Positions 1-5,885 of a stretch of 9,848 nt of DNA are shown here, in pieces. The stretch is from Flavobacteriales bacterium (GTDB lineage Bacteria; Bacteroidota; Bacteroidia; Flavobacteriales; UBA7312): assembly GCA_002862585.1 (NCBI GenBank), contig PKDP01000090.1, positions 1 through 9,848 of the forward strand. Reading direction: 5' to 3'. Every line of letters starts with the position of its first letter. Within the stretch, counting starts at the first letter, position 1. Both the position numbers and the translations under genes were made by a program. Below the pieces are notes generated by a model that was not told the origin of the DNA, made no database searches, and was given only the letters and a program-made list of their open reading frames with translations.

Positions 1-433
1 CCTCGCGATACGCCGCCTCTACCTGCGCGTACGGGTGCGGCGGCAGCGCCGAGAGCGCCGCGCCGTCGGCCGCGTCTGCATAGCGCTGCGCCACCTCCGG
101 CCCGAAGAGCCCTTGCAGCTGCCGCAGAGGGTTGACTGAGATGAGGATGGGCCCGACGGCCGTGTAGATGGCCTCTCGCTCGTACCGCACCCGCAGGTTG
201 TGGACGATGCTAGCTTCGGTGAGCAGATTGAATCGCACCATGTCGTCGCCACCCTGGAGCGCAAGCGGGTCGGCCGGCACCACCTGCGCCGCCGCCGCCG
301 CCGCCAAGGTGCGTGTGCTCCCATCTACGAGGCGCACGTCAAGCCCTGCCTCGGTCAGCTGCACCACGGTGGCGGACAAGTAAGCGTGCTCGAGGTCCGG
401 GACGAGCACACGGTCGCCTTCACGGAGGCCCAT
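1..433 (-). CDS. Myosin heavy chain, N-terminal part of motor domain (eukaryotic, partial)
   Basis: Reading from ATG at 433 gives 144 codons with no stop before the window edge. Residues 3-52 resemble the SH3-like N-terminal subdomain of myosins (EGDRVLVPD, then a six-alanine run at 44-49). Residues 64-144 match the start of the myosin head: DDMVRFNLLTEASIVHNLR (64-81 region), RYEREAIYTAVGPILISVNP (83-102), and LPPHPYAQVEAAYRE (130-144). These correspond to the conserved 'L.EA.VLHNLR.RY...IYT..G.ILI.VNP' and 'PPH.YA.A..AYR' blocks just before the P-loop. The ATP-binding GESGAGKT motif would lie beyond position 1. Myosins are actin-based ATPase motors found only in eukaryotes. Base composition and GC-ending codons are unlike the rest of the window, suggesting a GC-rich protist such as an alga; I cannot name it. 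The true N-terminus may be in an upstream exon, since a splice acceptor-like sequence abuts this start. Confidence 0.88.
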   Translation of the reverse strand, partial: MGLREGDRVLVPDLEHAYLSATVVQLTEAGLDVRLVDGSTRTLAAAAAAQVVPADPLALQGGDDMVRFNLLTEASIVHNLRVRYEREAIYTAVGPILISVNPLRQLQGLFGPEVAQRYADAADGAALSALPPHPYAQVEAAYRE

Positions 434-995
434 TCTGTTGGAGGGAGTGAAGATGCCGGGCTGTGCGCAAGCACTGATAGGCAAAGATTCTCCGCCTCAC
501 AAGCATTTCAAGCAACTCCCAGGGATTCAAGAGAAAATAGACGCTTAAGTGATTCAAGCAACAAACAGGATTGCGTCCTGCGATCCCGTATGTCTTAATA
601 ACTTCTGTTTTCCTCCCAGAAAAAACAGACATTTTTTCAATATCGTCTAACTTTCTAATGTTAAATGTCTCAAAATCACTCGCCATCACCTCTACATTTT
701 TTAAAGAAATCAAAAGTGGAGATAATTCAATTATTTGAAAACTTGAATCTTGAATACTTATTTGGCCTGTGGTATATCCTTCTAAAACAAAGAATAAATC
801 TAAAGAATTTTTAATAGACGATGCATTAAACAGCCCCTCTGTGTTTGATTTTACTAAGAAGCCGAGATCTTTATCGTAAACCTCAACATCTTTCAAGGGC
901 AAGCCTAAAGTAGAAATAACTTTGCCCTTAAAGATGTTTTGTGCAAATAATTGATTAGATAAAAGAAAAAAAAATATAATTACACCTCTAAACAT
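420..995 (-). CDS. FecA-type TonB-dependent receptor, N-terminal fragment with spurious tail
   Basis: Only residues 1 to about 133 (995 down to about 597) belong to the receptor. They comprise a signal peptide (to about LFAQ, residues 16-19), a carboxypeptidase-regulatory-like beta-sandwich domain (about 20-95, GKVISTLGLPLKDVEVY and the DVEVYDKD..GF turn), and the beginning of the plug with MSVFSGRKTEVI (122-133). That stretch is similar to the start of the plug in Bacteroidota Fe(III)-dicitrate-type receptors. A complete member has roughly 700-800 residues. The remaining 58 codons (to TGA at 420) read through the junction into non-bacterial DNA and have no receptor character. It is the third gene of the DUF4856-imelysin operon, 20 bases after the imelysin stop, consistent with outer-membrane import of an iron chelate. 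Any 191-residue protein annotated here would be an artefact of the join. Confidence 0.78.
   Translation of the reverse strand: MFRGVIIFFFLLSNQLFAQNIFKGKVISTLGLPLKDVEVYDKDLGFLVKSNTEGLFNASSIKNSLDLFFVLEGYTTGQISIQDSSFQIIELSPLLISLKNVEVMASDFETFNIRKLDDIEKMSVFSGRKTEVIKTYGIAGRNPVCCLNHLSVYFLLNPWELLEMLVRRRIFAYQCLRTARHLHSLQQNGPP
434..453 (-). other. Possible spliceosomal 3' splice site before the myosin exon
   Basis: On the minus strand the bases immediately before the myosin ATG are pyrimidine-rich and end in CAG-A (CTTCACTCCCTCCAACAGA). The myosin frame upstream of this runs only about 22 codons before a TGA. This looks like a polypyrimidine tract plus AG acceptor, so 434 to about 590 could be intron. 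It could equally be 5' untranslated sequence with ATG 433 as the real start. Weak call based on pattern only. Confidence 0.35.
434..596. other. Non-coding transition zone and eukaryote/bacterium junction
   Basis: Composition falls from the GC-rich myosin exon to intermediate GC, then to AT-rich bacterial DNA. The join is most likely near 590-597, because the TonB receptor reading from the right keeps its family-like sequence up to SGRKTEVI (residue 133, codon 597-599) and then becomes unrelated. A short palindrome, CAGGA-TTGCG-TCCTG, sits at 566-580 close to the join. No gene is recognisable here; the stretch is best explained as intron or 5' flank of the myosin gene. Confidence 0.6.
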
Positions 996-1015
996 TCTCT
1001 GCGTTCTATTAGAGA

Positions 1016-2116
1016 TTAGTCCCCGTCGCCGCTAATATAGTCAATGCCAACACCCATTGCCATTGTCATATCAATTTTAAATTTAGCAACAACAGATTGG
1101 ATTAAATTAAATGTGTTTAAAATTTCATCATTATTTTGTGTTATTTGTAATGCAAAATCATTGTCTAAATTGTTAATGGACATGTAAATGTTGTCAAGTT
1201 TAATTAAAATATCATCAGCTAAGACTCCCTCTTGTAAAAAATTCAGATAGGTATACATTGATTCTCCAATTACAGTGTTGTCATCATATTTTCTTCCCTC
1301 AAAAACATTGTATATGCTCTCAAGAGAACTCAATGCTAATGATTTTGAGATGTCGCCCGCATAGTAACCTTCTGTTTTTTCAGGAAATGTTTGACCGCCT
1401 GAAAAATATCCGGCTGGTATGCCGAATTTATTTGTTCTAAAACCTTTTTCATAATGATAAATAAAATCATTAATTAATAAGTTTAAACTTGAAGTGGCTG
1501 TGCTAGAGTTGTCGTTTACAATCATAGATCTATTTTTCAACCACCAGTTGAAAACTAAAGATGTATTTGATGTCATTTCGGAAACTATATCGCCGATTAA
1601 AGTTAGCGATGAAGAATTATTTAGGGTGTTTAAAATTTCTTCATCAGTGGCCTCAATACCATAAATCAAATATTCTAAGGCTGGAAAACCCTGATTATCT
1701 AAAAATGCTGGATTAAATTGTGCTATCCCATTTATAATGTTTTTAGTACGATTAACATCAGTAGGATAGGTGTTCATCTTAAATCCATATAAAATATCTT
1801 CTCCTTTTCCAAAGTGGCTAAAAACTTCAATGTGTTGCCATGCTAAGTATGCGTCAAACCAAGAAGATCTTAAAGAATTCAATGCTGTAATATCAGATGG
1901 ATTTTCAATATAGTAGCTTGAAGATACGTCAAGATCTTCAAGCTTAAGCTGAAATTCCTGAAAAGATAGCATAGCTATGTTATCATAAATGTTTGAAAGG
2001 CATTGAACTCTATCAAATTCATCGGATAAACTTGGCGGGACATTATCATTAGAGTCCCCCCCTCCACAAGAAATTAAGAATAATAATGAAGTGCAAAATA
2101 TTAATAATTTAGACAT
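1016..2116 (-). CDS. Imelysin-like (peptidase M75 family) iron-regulated lipoprotein
   Basis: The protein has 366 residues with a lipoprotein signal (LLFLISC, lipidated Cys17) followed by GGG, so it is probably anchored in the outer membrane. Family features of imelysin/IrpA-like proteins are visible: SSWFDAYLAWQHIEVF (85-99), ILYGFKMNTYPTDVN (108-122), GFPALEYLIYG (143-153), and a C-terminal KIDMTMAMGVGIDYISGDGD. The classic GxHxxE motif has Pro145 in place of His, while Glu148 remains. The family is implicated in iron uptake and is commonly iron-regulated; peptidase activity is doubtful. It lies between a DUF4856 lipoprotein and a TonB-dependent receptor, a combination recurrent in Bacteroidota. 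Transcription probably comes from the promoter upstream of the DUF4856 gene, through a strong hairpin in the gap. The start is fixed by the lipoprotein signal. Confidence 0.88.
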   Translation of the reverse strand: MSKLLIFCTSLLFLISCGGGDSNDNVPPSLSDEFDRVQCLSNIYDNIAMLSFQEFQLKLEDLDVSSSYYIENPSDITALNSLRSSWFDAYLAWQHIEVFSHFGKGEDILYGFKMNTYPTDVNRTKNIINGIAQFNPAFLDNQGFPALEYLIYGIEATDEEILNTLNNSSSLTLIGDIVSEMTSNTSLVFNWWLKNRSMIVNDNSSTATSSLNLLINDFIYHYEKGFRTNKFGIPAGYFSGGQTFPEKTEGYYAGDISKSLALSSLESIYNVFEGRKYDDNTVIGESMYTYLNFLQEGVLADDILIKLDNIYMSINNLDNDFALQITQNNDEILNTFNLIQSVVAKFKIDMTMAMGVGIDYISGDGD

Positions 2117-2134
2117 AAAAACATGTTTTTTAAT

Positions 2135-2159
2135 AAGGGGCGCTAATTTAGCGCCCCTT
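2135..2159. terminator. Strong hairpin between DUF4856 and imelysin genes
   Basis: AAGGGGCGCT (2135-2144) pairs perfectly with AGCGCCCCTT (2150-2159) around a 5-base loop, a very GC-rich stem in AT-rich DNA. On the coding (minus) strand the stem is followed by TATTAAAAAAC rather than a T run. It may therefore act as an attenuator or an mRNA 3' stabiliser for the DUF4856 message rather than a full terminator. It lies inside an otherwise co-directional operon. Confidence 0.7.
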
Positions 2160-2175
2160 TTGATTTAGGGTTTAA

Positions 2176-3354
2176 TTATAAATTAAATGATGCTTGTATG
2201 TCACTAGCCATTTGATTTAGCTCTGAACTTGTTATATCCCATAAACCATTACCACTCGATAATGTTTCTAACATTGAATTAACTTCAGAAAAAGAGAAAT
2301 GTGGGGCGCCATCATTGTAAGTGAACTGTAGTGACACTACAAATCCTACTCCCTCAGAAAGGCTATGAAAGAAATCTCCATTTCGCTCTCCTCCAGCATC
2401 AAGATGTTCTGCAGCACCATTAAGGTAGTCATATGCTTTTTGACCTACAATGTGAGAAATATGATTCTTAATTGTAGTTGCTTCACTCATCTTTACATCA
2501 GAATAGATGTTTGTTCCACCGGTAGACGCGTCCATTGTGATTGCCTCTCTTCCCATTTTAAACGCATCGTATATTGGTGCTTGTATATCTGAAAAGTTTG
2601 ACTTTACATAGTATTTGTATAGTAAAACATCGCCGTTTGTTACACCAAGATCATAAACACCTTGATTGGGCTGTAATCCATATAGATATCCATAACCTTC
2701 ATCCCAGTGGTGCTCCATGGTTGTATAACCCCCGTTATCACTACGAACATTATCAACATCATCACCTATCTTTATTTCTGATAAATATCCATTAATAATT
2801 TGATCAGCACAAAGAGCGCCAATAAGACCTTTAGTAAATAGTTGATCTAATTCCATACCCTTTGCATTAAGCTCACGAGTATCAGTACCATCTGGTAAGA
2901 CACCTGCCACACCAGATGAAGCCGTGGTTCCAGCTACCATAGCGGGGACAACATCAGATGTAAACTCAGTAATCCAACCATTAAACATAGCTAGTATTTC
3001 AGTTGAGTTAGCACTGTAACCACCTGTTTTGTTTGATACTTTCTTACCTGAATTTGAGTAGTTTAATGCTGAGTTATAAAACCCTTCTCCTAAATTAAAC
3101 ATTTCATCTATTTCAGCAAATGTTGCATCACTCTTACCCATTCTTGAGCAAATAATAGCAGCTTGATGAAGTCTAGTTGTTTGACCACCAAAACTAACGG
3201 TCTCTTCACCATTATCATCAAGCCAACTGTATTCAGTGGGCGGATTTACATCAGCTGGAATAGGATCGACTGGATCCGAATCTCCCGAGCAGGATACTAA
3301 GATAAATGCAAATGTAGAAACAATTGCAATTGAAATTTTATTAAAATTTTTCAT
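2176..3354 (-). CDS. DUF4856 domain lipoprotein
   Basis: The protein has 392 residues with a lipoprotein signal (FAFILVSC, Cys22) and then an acidic linker (SGDSDPVDPIPADVNPP). The body resembles Bacteroidota DUF4856 proteins: SFGGQTTRLHQAAIICSRMG (about 54-73), ELNAKGMELDQLFTKGLIGA, and the characteristic MEHHWDEGYGYLYG with paired histidines, followed by an alpha-helical C-terminal half. The biochemical role is unknown. The family is typically encoded beside imelysin-like lipoproteins and TonB receptors, and that is the order here, so a cell-surface part in iron or heme acquisition is inferred. It is the first gene of operon A-left, starting 33 bases downstream of a TATATTTG promoter box that adjoins the 19-bp operator-like palindrome. 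Confidence 0.85.
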   Translation of the reverse strand: MKNFNKISIAIVSTFAFILVSCSGDSDPVDPIPADVNPPTEYSWLDDNGEETVSFGGQTTRLHQAAIICSRMGKSDATFAEIDEMFNLGEGFYNSALNYSNSGKKVSNKTGGYSANSTEILAMFNGWITEFTSDVVPAMVAGTTASSGVAGVLPDGTDTRELNAKGMELDQLFTKGLIGALCADQIINGYLSEIKIGDDVDNVRSDNGGYTTMEHHWDEGYGYLYGLQPNQGVYDLGVTNGDVLLYKYYVKSNFSDIQAPIYDAFKMGREAITMDASTGGTNIYSDVKMSEATTIKNHISHIVGQKAYDYLNGAAEHLDAGGERNGDFFHSLSEGVGFVVSLQFTYNDGAPHFSFSEVNSMLETLSSGNGLWDITSSELNQMASDIQASFNL

Positions 3355-3387
3355 TTTTGTGTAAAGTTTAGTTTAATAATTATGGTG

Positions 3388-3395
3388 CAAATATA
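3388..3395 (-). promoter_or_regulatory. TATATTTG promoter box for the DUF4856-imelysin-TonB operon
   Basis: On the minus strand TATATTTG exactly matches the Bacteroidota -7 consensus TAnnTTTG. It lies 33 bases before the DUF4856 ATG. The usual TTG-type -33 element is not clear, and that region is covered by the palindrome, which fits repression by a bound regulator. Confidence 0.7.
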
Positions 3396-3400
3396 CTATT

Positions 3401-3419
3401 ATTTATAATTGGTCTAAAT
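3401..3419. promoter_or_regulatory. 19-bp palindromic operator, probable Fur-type iron box (copy A)
   Basis: ATTTATAATTGGTCTAAAT has 7-base arms (ATTTATA and TCTAAAT) that pair at 6 of 7 positions around a 5-base centre. Its size, AT-richness and position between two promoters resemble Fur operators. Assignment to Fur is inferred from the genes controlled (flavodoxin, TonB receptors, imelysin, HmuY-like) and not from a verified consensus. Confidence 0.55.
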
Positions 3420-3427
3420 AAAAATAG

Positions 3428-3435
3428 TATTTTTG
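3428..3435 (+). promoter_or_regulatory. TATTTTTG promoter box for the DoxX-hydroxylase operon
   Basis: TATTTTTG matches TAnnTTTG and lies only 15 bases before ATG 3451, so the transcript leader would be about 8-10 bases. A TTG occurs 16 bases upstream (in the palindrome centre) and could serve as the -33 element. Confidence 0.6.
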
Positions 3436-3450
3436 AAAAAAAAATGAAAG

Positions 3451-3882
3451 ATGAAAAAAATTAGAATGATATTATCGATTGGACTTGGCCTATTTTTTAT
3501 TTACAAGGGTATTGGCAAAATCTCTAGTGATAAACTAAAAAAACTAGATAAGCAATTAGTTGAAGAGTATATTATAGAAAATGATTCATACGCCCCTCCA
3601 GTTGGATATAAAATAGTCATGAATACATTTAAACAGTCTGGTTATTTGGCGTTTGTTTCTATTTTCCAAATTGTAGCTGGTATATTAATAATCATTCCCG
3701 TGACGAGGCTAGTTGGCTTATTATTACTTTTACCTATCATTTTTAATATCTTTTTTATGCATATTTTCTTCGACGATCGTCTTGACGAAAATATTATTAC
3801 AGGCAGCATATTGACACTTACAATTTTCTTGTGTGTTTTCTATCTGAAAAACATCAAGCATATAATTTTAAATAATAAATAA
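3451..3882 (+). CDS. DoxX-like four-helix membrane protein (paralogue A)
   Basis: The protein has 143 residues with four predicted membrane helices (about 5-22, 64-83, 87-106, 114-132). It shows the DoxX-like pattern: FKQSGYLAF at the start of helix 2, TR at 85-86, LLLLP at 91-95, NI at 99-100 and His104. It aligns almost without gaps with the product of 5446-5871, so the two are paralogues. DoxX-family proteins are small integral membrane proteins often tied to redox or stress; the function here is unknown. An earlier ATG at 3444 is out of frame and stops after six codons, so ATG 3451 is used. It is the first gene of operon A-right, 18 bases before the hydroxylase gene, and is probably controlled by the shared palindrome. 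Confidence 0.75.
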   Translation: MKKIRMILSIGLGLFFIYKGIGKISSDKLKKLDKQLVEEYIIENDSYAPPVGYKIVMNTFKQSGYLAFVSIFQIVAGILIIIPVTRLVGLLLLLPIIFNIFFMHIFFDDRLDENIITGSILTLTIFLCVFYLKNIKHIILNNK

Positions 3883-3900
3883 TTTTTAGCTTAAAAAGTT

Positions 3901-4866
3901 ATGTCATTAGCTAAGTTATTAAACATTATCGTAGATACTTATGAATTGAGCAAAGACCATTTTTTAGGTCCAGAAAATAGGATTTACTATCTATATCTTT
4001 TGTCTTCGTTGCTTTTAGCTTTATTTGTTTATATAAGAAAAAAGAACAAAAAATCTTTTTTTTCTTATCTTTTTGATAAAAGAATATGGACGAGTAAATC
4101 TGCTCTAAACGATTATTTAATCTTTAGTTTTAACAATCTTTTCAAGATTTTATTTATTGGTCCTTACTTGATTATAGGATTGTATATAGCTTTTTATATA
4201 AATGAATACCTTATAATTTGGTTAGGCTTTCCAAAGAAAAGCTTATCAATAGGTCAGACCATTTTTTTCTACACAATTGCTTTAACATTAATAAATGATT
4301 TTTTGAGTTATATTGTACATTTAGCTTTACATAAAATACCCATATTATGGGAATTTCATAAGGTTCATCATTCTGCAACAACAATGAATCCAATAACCCA
4401 ATATAGAATACACCCAGTTGAGCTTATTTTGAATAATGCAAGAGGAATAATGGGATTTGGTATTGTCACAGGTATATTTGATTATTATTCAAACCACGAA
4501 TTGGATACCGTAGTTTTTATTGGAGCTAATATTTTTACATTTTTATTTATGTTTTTTGGCGCAAACCTTAGACATTCACATGTAAAGTTAAAGTACCCTA
4601 GTTTTTTAGAGTATATTTTTATTAGTCCTTATCAACATCAAATACACCATAGTATAAATAAACATCATTATGATAAAAACATGGGTTCTAAACTTGCCAT
4701 TTGGGATTTTATATTTGGAACTCTTATTCTTTCTAAAGAAACTTCAAGAATAAGGTTTGGAGTTGAAGGAAATCAGAAAGATTACTCTTCTTTTACAAAT
4801 TTAATTTGGTTACCTTTTTTAAAGGCTTTCAATCTTATTAAGCTACTAAAAAAAGTTCGAGATTAG
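3901..4866 (+). CDS. Sterol desaturase / fatty acid hydroxylase family membrane di-iron enzyme
   Basis: The protein has 321 residues with hydrophobic helices in the first 140 residues and the histidine clusters of the FA_hydroxylase superfamily. These are HLALH (His140, His144), HKVHH (His153, 156, 157), RHSH (225, 227) and HQIHH (246, 249, 250). They would bind a non-heme di-iron centre at the cytoplasmic face and activate oxygen to hydroxylate or desaturate a lipid. The substrate cannot be told: sterols are unlikely in this kind of bacterium, while fatty acids, carotenoids or alkylglycerol lipids are possible. It is the second gene of operon A-right, and its stop is followed directly by a hairpin. 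An iron-requiring oxygenase apparently controlled with iron-starvation genes is unusual. All metal-ligand motifs look intact. Confidence 0.85.
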   Translation: MSLAKLLNIIVDTYELSKDHFLGPENRIYYLYLLSSLLLALFVYIRKKNKKSFFSYLFDKRIWTSKSALNDYLIFSFNNLFKILFIGPYLIIGLYIAFYINEYLIIWLGFPKKSLSIGQTIFFYTIALTLINDFLSYIVHLALHKIPILWEFHKVHHSATTMNPITQYRIHPVELILNNARGIMGFGIVTGIFDYYSNHELDTVVFIGANIFTFLFMFFGANLRHSHVKLKYPSFLEYIFISPYQHQIHHSINKHHYDKNMGSKLAIWDFIFGTLILSKETSRIRFGVEGNQKDYSSFTNLIWLPFLKAFNLIKLLKKVRD

Positions 4867-4870
4867 AAAA

Positions 4871-4886
4871 CTTTGGTCCACCAAAG
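4871..4886 (+). terminator. Hairpin directly after the hydroxylase gene
   Basis: CTTTGG (4871-4876) pairs perfectly with CCAAAG (4881-4886) around TCCA, four bases after the TAG stop. There is no T run directly behind it. Its right arm overlaps the left arm of the longer stem at 4883-4922, so the two structures are mutually exclusive. Confidence 0.4.
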
Positions 4887-4922
4887 CGGAATCCAGCTCA
4901 TTTTGAGATAGTTTTCCGCTTT
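4883..4922. terminator. Bidirectional terminator between convergent operons
   Basis: AAAGCGGAA (4883-4891) pairs with TTCCGCTTT (4914-4922), with an inner CTCA/TGAG stem (4897-4900 with 4904-4907). It is followed on the plus strand by TTAATTTTT. It lies where operon A-right and operon B-left meet head-on, and it overlaps the last codons of the flavodoxin gene. Confidence 0.6.
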
Positions 4923-5449
4923 TTAATTTTTACATGGCCCTGCATTTCTTTAGAATTTAAAAGTTGATTGCACCAAAGATTTATACGTTCATTAGTTAAT
5001 TCGGACTGATTATCTTCGTCGATGGCTAAACCATAAAACATATTCTCATTAACTAAACCTTTTGATTCTTGAAATTCATATCCCTCTGTAGGCCAATTAC
5101 CAATTATAATTCCTTTATTTTTTAATATTTCTTTAGCTATAATTCCCATACCATCAACAAAATTATAATCATACCCCCACTGATCACCAAGGCCGAAAAT
5201 AGAAATCACTTTTCCAGAAAAATTAATTTTCTTAAAATTATCAAAATAATTTTCCCAATCACTTTGTAAATCTCCAACATACCAAGTAGAAAGGCCAAAT
5301 ATTAAAAAGTCAAAACTTAAAATTTTTGCCTCATTAACATCTTTGATTTGTAATATGTCAATATCATATTTGTTAAAATGTGAGTAAATCTTATTTGCCA
5401 CTTCTTCAGTAGCACCAGAATCAGAACCGTATATAAGACCAATTTTCAT
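4898..5449 (-). CDS. fldA: Flavodoxin (long-chain type)
   Basis: This is a 183-residue FMN electron carrier. The phosphate-binding loop YGSDSGATEEVA (7-18) matches the flavodoxin T/S-x-T/S-G-x-T pattern. STWYVGDLQSDW (54-65) carries the aromatic Trp56 that stacks on the flavin, and FGLGDQWGYDYNF (85-97) is the second FMN loop. FYGLAIDEDNQSELTNERIN near the C-terminus is typical of FldA. Flavodoxin commonly replaces ferredoxin under iron limitation, which fits this locus. It is the last gene of operon B-left; its ATG overlaps the upstream stop as ATGA, implying translational coupling. A lysine-rich tail (KIKKRKTISK) extends past the usual end and is encoded partly within the terminator stem, so the normal C-terminus may have been extended by loss of an earlier stop. 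Confidence 0.95.
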   Translation of the reverse strand: MKIGLIYGSDSGATEEVANKIYSHFNKYDIDILQIKDVNEAKILSFDFLIFGLSTWYVGDLQSDWENYFDNFKKINFSGKVISIFGLGDQWGYDYNFVDGMGIIAKEILKNKGIIIGNWPTEGYEFQESKGLVNENMFYGLAIDEDNQSELTNERINLWCNQLLNSKEMQGHVKIKKRKTISK

Positions 5450-5871
5450 GAAAATAAGGTTTTAACTTTATTTCTATTAGAGATTATTATTATCGAGTTA
5501 ATTAAAAAAAGTAATGCGACATGAAATAAACTTAGAGTCTCATCTGGTTCAAGAAAAGCATGAAAAAGTAAAATATTTAAAGTAACAGGTAGTAAAAGAA
5601 TAGCCCCTAATATTCGAGTTCTTTTTATTATAATCATTAAACCAAACAAGATTTCCGAAAATCCAATTAACTCCCATAAATAACCAGTTTGCTTCATACC
5701 ACTTATGAATAATATTTTTTGGATAATTCCTTCGTTTTGTTCTAGACTATACTTATTAATTTTTGAAATAGTTATCTCGGTATCTACTTTGCTCCCAGAA
5801 AACTTATCTATTCCTCCTTCAATCATAAATATTGCTAAAATAATTGATAGAATCGAAATTACTTTATTCAT
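5446..5871 (-). CDS. DoxX-like four-helix membrane protein (paralogue B)
   Basis: The protein has 141 residues with four predicted membrane helices (about 5-20, 62-82, 87-106, 114-131). It shares with the product of 3451-3882 ILSI near the N-terminus, the MKQTGYLW segment (59-66), TR at 85-86, ILLLP at 91-95, NI at 99-100, His104 and overall length, so the two genes are paralogues. The function is unknown; DoxX-like proteins are membrane proteins with no assigned reaction here. It sits 14 bases after the DUF6607 gene and overlaps the flavodoxin start by four bases, so it is in one tight operon. Presence of one paralogue in each half of the locus suggests a role linked to the shared regulation rather than to one receptor. 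Confidence 0.75.
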   Translation of the reverse strand: MNKVISILSIILAIFMIEGGIDKFSGSKVDTEITISKINKYSLEQNEGIIQKILFISGMKQTGYLWELIGFSEILFGLMIIIKRTRILGAILLLPVTLNILLFHAFLEPDETLSLFHVALLFLINSIIIISNRNKVKTLFS

Positions 5872-5885
5872 AAAAAGTAGTTTAA

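Larger units (their letters stand above)
3386..3435. repeat. Divergent promoter-operator element, copy A
   Basis: This 50-bp element lies between divergent genes and is almost identical to the reverse complement of 6804-6855: 47 identical columns, 3 mismatches and 2 single-base gaps by hand alignment. It holds two outward-facing TAnnTTTG boxes with a 19-bp imperfect palindrome between them. Coding sequence on either side shows no nucleotide similarity at this level, so either the element is conserved under selection or it was copied recently. Confidence 0.85.

Noticed and set aside
288..305. Run of six GCC triplets as a regulatory or unstable repeat
   Set aside because: It encodes the poly-alanine run (residues 44-49) in the myosin N-terminal subdomain, a common low-complexity feature of GC-rich coding DNA.
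19..598. Arginine- and serine-rich open frames on both strands in the GC-rich segment (19-324 minus, 168-383 plus, 200-598 plus)
   Set aside because: They are out-of-frame shadows of the myosin reading frame; high GC removes stop codons, and none shows domain-like sequence.
434..600. Insertion sequence or integrated element disrupting the TonB receptor
   Set aside because: No terminal inverted repeats, target duplication or transposase are seen; the DNA beyond is a eukaryotic gene, so a contig join explains it better.
1258..2795. Plus-strand frames 1258-1440, 2365-2592 and 2574-2795
   Set aside because: They lie antisense inside the imelysin and DUF4856 genes, have His/Cys-rich unnatural composition and no promoter or start context.
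4211..4393. Minus-strand frame 4211-4393
   Set aside because: Antisense to the hydroxylase histidine-motif region, whose coding evidence is decisive.
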